From: JALOLV01 sp046295175 | GTDB taxonomy: Bacteria > Bacteroidota > Bacteroidia > Cytophagales > Spirosomataceae | Assembly: GCA_046295175.1 (NCBI GenBank) | Contig: JBKBNY010000006.1 | Coordinates: forward strand, 124,001-188,000 | Direction of reading: 5' to 3' | Length of the DNA stretch: 64,000 bases | Notes under the pieces: model-generated | The model's input: only the letters and a program-made list of their open reading frames with translations | Told to the model about the DNA's origin: nothing | The model's database searches: none | Translations under genes and position numbers: made by a program | In this document: piece after piece, positions 60,266-64,000 of the stretch | Layout: each line of letters starts with the position of its first letter | How positions within the stretch are numbered: the first letter of the stretch is position 1

Positions 60266-61927
60266 ATGGAATTTTCACCTAACAAATCACTTGTTGATTA
60301 TTTTTATCATTGGGAAGCAACAACTCCCGATAAAGTATATTTGCGTCAGCCTTTTGGAGATAATTTTAGAGATTTTACGTGGAAAGAGGCAGGTCGGCAA
60401 GCTCGAACGATTGCGGCCTATCTGAAATCGTTGGATTTACCCGAGAAAAGCAATATCGCACTTATTTCAAAAAATTGTGCCGAATGGATAATCTCTGATA
60501 TTGCCATCATGATTGCCGGGCATATTTCGGTGCCACTCTATGCTACCTTGACCGATGCCCAAATCAATCAAGTTCTGACGCATAGTGGTTGTAAAGTAGC
60601 ATTTATCGGTAAATTAGATGATTGGGCTGGAATGAAACCTGGGATTCCGAAAGACGTAAAATGTATTTCGTTTCCGACGTACAATCCTGACCCTGAACAC
60701 GAGCAATGGGAAAGTATTTTGGCGAAATACGAGCCGATGAAGGAGAATTTTAAGGCAAATCTTGATGATTTATTTACGATAATTTATACTTCGGGTACTA
60801 CTGGAAATCCTAAAGGTGTGATGATGCAATACAAAGCGATGGCAACCGGAATTTACAGTACACGAGAAGTTGCCAAGCTGAATATGCCAGATACCAGATT
60901 CTTCTCGTACCTGCCACTTTGCCACATTGCCGAACGTAATATCGTAGAAGCAGCCAGCCTTACTACGGGCGGAACGATATATTTTGCTGAAACGCTCGAT
61001 ACTTTTGCTAAAAATCTGGCAGTCGCGAGTCCGACTCACTTTTTGGCTGTACCAAGAATCTGGACTAAGTTTCAGTTGGGGATTTTATCGAAGATGTCGC
61101 AGAAAAAGCTTGATTTATTCTTAAAACTCCCAATTTTGAGCGGAATCGTTAAGAAAAAAATCAAAAAAGGATTAGGGCTTTCAGATGCAAAACTTATTCT
61201 GACTGGAGCTGCTCCAATGCCAGCCAATTTGATAAAGTGGTTTAGGAAATTAGATATAAATATCCAAGAAGCATACGGAATGACCGAAAACCTCGGGGCG
61301 GTTTGTATGATGCCACTTGAAAAAGTGAAAGATGGGACTGTCGGTAAATTGTATCCGAATATGGAGGTGAAAATTGCCGAATCGAATGGTGAAATACTGA
61401 CACGCTCGGAATGGAATATGGTTGGCTACTACAAAGAACCACAAATGACAGCCGAAACGATTGATGCCGATGGCTGGATTCATACGGGTGACGTAGGCGA
61501 GTTAGATTCGGAAGGCTACCTCAAAATCACGGGTCGAGTAAAAGAAATGTATAAAACCTCAAAAGGTGAGTACGTTGCACCCGCTCAAATTGAGTTTGGG
61601 TTTGCCGATAATAACCTCATCGAGCAGGTTTGTGTGGTTGGCCAGAGCCTTCCTCAGCCAATTGCATTGGTTGTTTTGTCTGATTTAGGAAAATCGTTAG
61701 ATAGAGAAGTAGTAACTCAAAGTTTGTCTTCTACCCTATCTGAGCTTAATCCTAAATTAAAATCGTACGAGCGTGTGCAAAGAGTGGTTGTTATGCGAGA
61801 ACCTTGGACGGTGGATAATAATAAACTGACACCAACGATGAAAATCAAGCGAAATGTAGTCGAGAAAGAATACGCCGATAACTTTGAACCTTGGTACGAA
61901 AAATCAGAAACAGTTATTTGGGATTAA
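60266..61927 (+). CDS. Long-chain acyl-CoA synthetase (AMP-binding)
   Basis: The 553 aa adenylate-forming enzyme starts at ATG 60266 (MEFSPNKSLVDYFYHWE); a TTG-led frame extends 33 bases upstream. Motifs are the P-loop YTSGTTGNPKGVMMQ, AYGMTENLGAVCM, DGWIHTGDVGELDSEGYLKITGRVKEMYKTSKGEYVAPAQIE and the C-terminal lid Lys region LTPTMKIKR. It activates free fatty acids to acyl-CoA at the cost of ATP. It may feed the fused beta-oxidation enzyme of this genome (9237-11384). A short terminator follows. Confidence 0.93.
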   Translation: MEFSPNKSLVDYFYHWEATTPDKVYLRQPFGDNFRDFTWKEAGRQARTIAAYLKSLDLPEKSNIALISKNCAEWIISDIAIMIAGHISVPLYATLTDAQINQVLTHSGCKVAFIGKLDDWAGMKPGIPKDVKCISFPTYNPDPEHEQWESILAKYEPMKENFKANLDDLFTIIYTSGTTGNPKGVMMQYKAMATGIYSTREVAKLNMPDTRFFSYLPLCHIAERNIVEAASLTTGGTIYFAETLDTFAKNLAVASPTHFLAVPRIWTKFQLGILSKMSQKKLDLFLKLPILSGIVKKKIKKGLGLSDAKLILTGAAPMPANLIKWFRKLDINIQEAYGMTENLGAVCMMPLEKVKDGTVGKLYPNMEVKIAESNGEILTRSEWNMVGYYKEPQMTAETIDADGWIHTGDVGELDSEGYLKITGRVKEMYKTSKGEYVAPAQIEFGFADNNLIEQVCVVGQSLPQPIALVVLSDLGKSLDREVVTQSLSSTLSELNPKLKSYERVQRVVVMREPWTVDNNKLTPTMKIKRNVVEKEYADNFEPWYEKSETVIWD

Positions 61928-61936
61928 CCCATAACC

Positions 61937-61976
61937 AAAGCCCTGCGAAAGTAGGGCTTTTTTATTTTTTTAGTTT
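61937..61976 (+). terminator. Rho-independent terminator after the acyl-CoA synthetase gene
   Basis: AAAGCCCT (61937-61944) pairs with AGGGCTTT (61953-61960) around GCGAAAGT, followed by a long T-rich tract. It isolates the PARP gene from upstream transcription. Confidence 0.88.
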
Positions 61977-61983
61977 TTTTATT

Positions 61984-62014
61984 ACTGTGCATTTATGTTG
62001 CACATTTGCACAGT
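61984..62014. promoter_or_regulatory. Inverted-repeat cluster in the PARP promoter region
   Basis: ACTGTGCA (61984-61991) and TGCACAGT (62007-62014) form a perfect inverted repeat 15 bases apart. A third half-site, TGCACA, lies between them (61999-62004). The cluster ends 46 bases before the PARP ATG, so it may be an operator or activator site. No regulator gene is adjacent. Confidence 0.5.
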
Positions 62015-62060
62015 GAGATTTGCATCGTAAACATTGACAACCATTAAACAAATCAGCACG

Positions 62061-63422
62061 ATGCAAACGCTAATCTCTAAAATCAAAGGTTTTATCAATC
62101 CAGTAAGTCCAGCTACAGTTCTAAAATCAACTACCGCTACTCCAAATCCTGCAACAGTCTCAGTCATTATTAAGCCTACTACATCACCGCAACCACAAAA
62201 AGACACGGTCAGAAAAGTAAAACTGATTATGGTTACCGAAAACAACAATAACAAGTTTTATGAAATGACTGATAACAATGATGGTACATTCAAAGTATTG
62301 TACGGACGTGTAGGAAGCCGCCAAACAGAAGTAACTTATCCAATCTCAGAATGGAATAGCAAATACAACGAAAAAATCCGCAAAGGTTACATTGACAACA
62401 CACATCTTTTTGCAGTTTCTACTCCAGAGCCTGATACATCGAGCATTCAAGATAAATCTGTTAAATCATTGATTGATAGTTTTATGAAATATGCCCGAAA
62501 CTCAATCTTTAATAATTATGTCGTTTCTGCTACCGAAGTAACCCAAAAGCAGGTTGATGAAGCCCAAAACTTAGTCAATTCATTAATCAAAATGATTGAT
62601 AAAGGAATGGATGTTGGTAGTTTCAATCAGCAATTACTCGATTTATTCAAGGTCATTCCACGCAAAATGTCAAATGTAAAAGAGCATTTGTTGAGTGTTA
62701 GTCCTACAAATATTGATGAAATTAATGCCATTAAAGCCCAAATCGTCGAAGAACAAGCCACACTCGATGTAATGCGAAGCCAAGTTGAGATAAACGAAAA
62801 ACAAGCAGAATCTACCAAAGACAAAGAAATTGATTTGCTTCAATTACTCGGATTGCAAATTGAAACAGTCGAAGACCCTAAAATCAAAAAATTGATAAAA
62901 CTTATGATGGGCAAACACGGCGATAAATTCGTCGAGGCTTATCAAGTAACCAATAATCGCACACAAAAAGGTTTTGACAATTGGATTTCTAAAGCAAAAA
63001 ATCCTAAAACACAATTGCTTTGGCACGGTAGCCGCAACGAAAACTGGCTTTCTATCCTCAAAACAGGATTGGTGCTTCGCCCAGTAAATGCCATCATCAC
63101 CGGTAAAATGTTTGGTTATGGTGTGTATTTTGCGAATGAATTTTCTAAATCGCTCAATTACAGTTCGTTGTGTGGCTCGGTCTGGACGAATGGCAATAGC
63201 AACGAAGCATATTTGGCAATATTTGAGGTGCATACTGGTTCTCAACTTGAGATTTCACAACACGAAGCATGGCATACGCAATTGACAGAAGATAAATTAA
63301 AAGGAATAAACAAAAATTATGATTCGGTTTTTGCTAAAAGAGGCGTTAGTTTACTCAATAACGAGTTCATAGTTTACAATGAAGCTCAATGTACAATCAA
63401 ATACATCGTAAAAATCAAATGA
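62061..63422 (+). CDS. Bacterial poly(ADP-ribose) polymerase (WGR-PARP)
   Basis: The 453 aa protein (ATG at 62061; a TTG frame begins at 62034) has a Thr/Pro-rich N-terminus (to about 50). A WGR-like domain follows (about 52-112, YEMTDNNDGTFKVLYGRVGS; the usual Trp is Tyr 81), then an all-helical PARP regulatory domain (about 128-285). The catalytic ART domain (about 290-453) has the H-Y-E set: H322 in LLWHGS, Y356 in GYGVYFAN (with Y367 in SKSLNYS), and E435 in LLNNEFIVYNEA. These are the NAD+-binding and polymer-elongating residues of eukaryotic PARP1. No zinc fingers or BRCT are present. It should add ADP-ribose chains to proteins or itself in response to DNA breaks. Such enzymes are sporadic in bacteria. 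Its TGA overlaps the next start codon. Confidence 0.92.
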   Translation: MQTLISKIKGFINPVSPATVLKSTTATPNPATVSVIIKPTTSPQPQKDTVRKVKLIMVTENNNNKFYEMTDNNDGTFKVLYGRVGSRQTEVTYPISEWNSKYNEKIRKGYIDNTHLFAVSTPEPDTSSIQDKSVKSLIDSFMKYARNSIFNNYVVSATEVTQKQVDEAQNLVNSLIKMIDKGMDVGSFNQQLLDLFKVIPRKMSNVKEHLLSVSPTNIDEINAIKAQIVEEQATLDVMRSQVEINEKQAESTKDKEIDLLQLLGLQIETVEDPKIKKLIKLMMGKHGDKFVEAYQVTNNRTQKGFDNWISKAKNPKTQLLWHGSRNENWLSILKTGLVLRPVNAIITGKMFGYGVYFANEFSKSLNYSSLCGSVWTNGNSNEAYLAIFEVHTGSQLEISQHEAWHTQLTEDKLKGINKNYDSVFAKRGVSLLNNEFIVYNEAQCTIKYIVKIK

Positions 63423-63667
63423 GAACAAGACAAAAAAAGGCCGATTACTCGACCGTAAAAATGACAGCTACAACACTGATTTTAGCAGAAGGTGTAACAA
63501 CAACGCTTGAAGTAAAGAACAAACTACGAAAACAAGGATACTTGGCATTTCAACACGATATTTCGGAACAAATGCTCGAAATATCGCTAAGAGAAAACTG
63601 GATTCATTACGACAATGGGCAATTCAGAATCTATACATTTCCACAGATTGGAATTTTACCACAGTAA
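63419..63667 (+). CDS. 82 aa protein translationally coupled to PARP, unknown function
   Basis: The ATG at 63419 overlaps the PARP TGA (ATGA), so the pair is probably translated together. An upstream in-frame start at 63389 would lie inside the PARP gene. The protein is basic at the N-terminus (MRTRQKKADYS) and then reads LILAEGVTTTLEVKNKLRKQ and MLEISLRENWIHYDNGQFRIYTF. This predicts helices and a beta-hairpin like a small winged-helix domain. I recognise no family. A hairpin terminator follows. Co-expression with a PARP suggests a target, inhibitor, DNA-binding partner or hydrolase accessory, none of which is shown. Confidence 0.7.
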   Translation: MRTRQKKADYSTVKMTATTLILAEGVTTTLEVKNKLRKQGYLAFQHDISEQMLEISLRENWIHYDNGQFRIYTFPQIGILPQ

Positions 63668-63675
63668 TTTTATCG

Positions 63676-63712
63676 AATGCCCTTGCAAATACGCAAGGGC
63701 ATTTCTATTTTT
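63676..63712 (+). terminator. Rho-independent terminator after the PARP operon
   Basis: AATGCCCTTGC (63676-63686) pairs perfectly with GCAAGGGCATT (63693-63703) around AAATAC, followed by TCTATTTTTG. It closes the two-gene PARP transcript before glgB. Confidence 0.92.
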
Positions 63713-63738
63713 GGAGAAACTAAGAAATAACTTAACCT

Positions 63739-64000
63739 ATGGCAAAGAAAAAACAAGTAGAAGCTCAACCCGAAGTAACACAACCAGCCGAACCTCCAAA
63801 GTTGAATAACGTCGAAAATATCAGTCGCTTTACCGATTTTGACATCAACCTTTTCAAGGCTGGTAAGCACTACCGACTGTACGAAAAACTTGGCTCGCAT
63901 GTCTTTGACTATCAAGGAGTTACAGGTACATACTTTGCGGTTTGGGCCCCAAATGCTACCTATCTCTCTGTCATTGGTAATTTTAATGGATGGAACAAAG
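63739..64000 (+). CDS. glgB: 1,4-alpha-glucan branching enzyme, N-terminus (partial)
   Basis: The frame opens at ATG 63739 and runs off the right edge. The 87 visible residues comprise a Lys/Gln/Pro-rich leader (MAKKKQVEAQPEVTQPAEPP), then FTDFDINLFKAGKHYRLYEKLG and the CBM48/isoamylase N-terminal pattern GVTGTYFAVWAPNATYLSVIGNFNGWN. The GlgB name rests on this pattern; the alpha-amylase catalytic part is outside the window. The enzyme adds alpha-1,6 branches to glycogen. Confidence 0.85.
   Translation, partial: MAKKKQVEAQPEVTQPAEPPKLNNVENISRFTDFDINLFKAGKHYRLYEKLGSHVFDYQGVTGTYFAVWAPNATYLSVIGNFNGWNK

Noticed and set aside
1..64000. Search for tRNA, rRNA, CRISPR arrays, insertion sequences and prophage
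   Set aside because: By reading, no cloverleaf, rRNA segment, spaced-repeat array, transposase or phage structural gene was recognised. A covariance-model scan would be needed to exclude small RNAs.

Overview
The window looks like a chromosomal segment of a Bacteroidota bacterium, most likely order Cytophagales (Spirosomataceae/Emticicia-like). The DNA is AT-rich, Shine-Dalgarno sites are weak or absent, and several promoters resemble the Bacteroidota TAnnTTTG -7 box. The gene families also fit: a C-terminal type IX secretion sorting domain, Porin_10, DUF6029, DUF4286, YfhO and DUF1080/cupredoxin-dehydrogenase genes. The assignment rests on family recognition, not on a database search. Most genes are chromosomal housekeeping genes in short operons, often closed by clear hairpin terminators.

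Layout: 1-5.5 kb holds a LysM protein, an lspA group, proline dehydrogenase and a DAHP synthase/chorismate mutase. 5.5-11.4 kb holds a methyltransferase, a GNAT enzyme, hemW, a lipoprotein, a Uma2 nuclease and the fused beta-oxidation enzyme FadJ/FadB. 11.4-21.4 kb is a complete Kdp high-affinity K+ uptake locus on the minus strand. Its order of transcription is: NtrC-type regulator, terminator, two tandem 25-27 aa KdpF-like peptides, kdpA, kdpB, kdpC, an outer-membrane porin, a stand-alone KdpD sensor domain, and a separate PAS histidine kinase. 21.4-23 kb has an alkyltransferase-like protein without the active-site Cys, a tiny DUF2256 gene missed by length cut-offs, a TIGR03643 gene and an Lrp regulator. 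23-29.7 kb has an FG-GAP protein, a cupredoxin-fused PVC-type dehydrogenase and a DUF1080 protein. A PIN toxin-antitoxin pair and an Mrr-type restriction enzyme separate the FG-GAP gene from the other two.

29.9-47.1 kb holds malic enzyme, a DUF6029 outer-membrane protein, a MacB-like permease, gamma-glutamyltranspeptidase, WecA-type and WcaF-type envelope-sugar enzymes, a fungal-TYR1-like prephenate dehydrogenase, a GMC oxidoreductase, hemF, an SDR, a DUF1016 nuclease, hisC and menC. 47.2-61.9 kb holds lpxK, Porin_10, DUF4286, YfhO, a glycosyltransferase, an acetoacetate-decarboxylase-like protein, an Fpg/Nei glycosylase, a T9SS-exported BNR-repeat protein, an alpha/beta hydrolase and an acyl-CoA synthetase.

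The last 2 kb carries the most unusual element: a bacterial poly(ADP-ribose) polymerase with a WGR-like domain, PARP regulatory domain and intact H-Y-E triad. Its stop codon overlaps the start of an unrecognised 82 aa protein, and a cluster of TGTGCA/TGCACA inverted repeats lies upstream. The window ends inside glgB. No rRNA, tRNA, CRISPR array, insertion sequence or prophage was seen, and no gene-free stretch exceeds about 220 bases.
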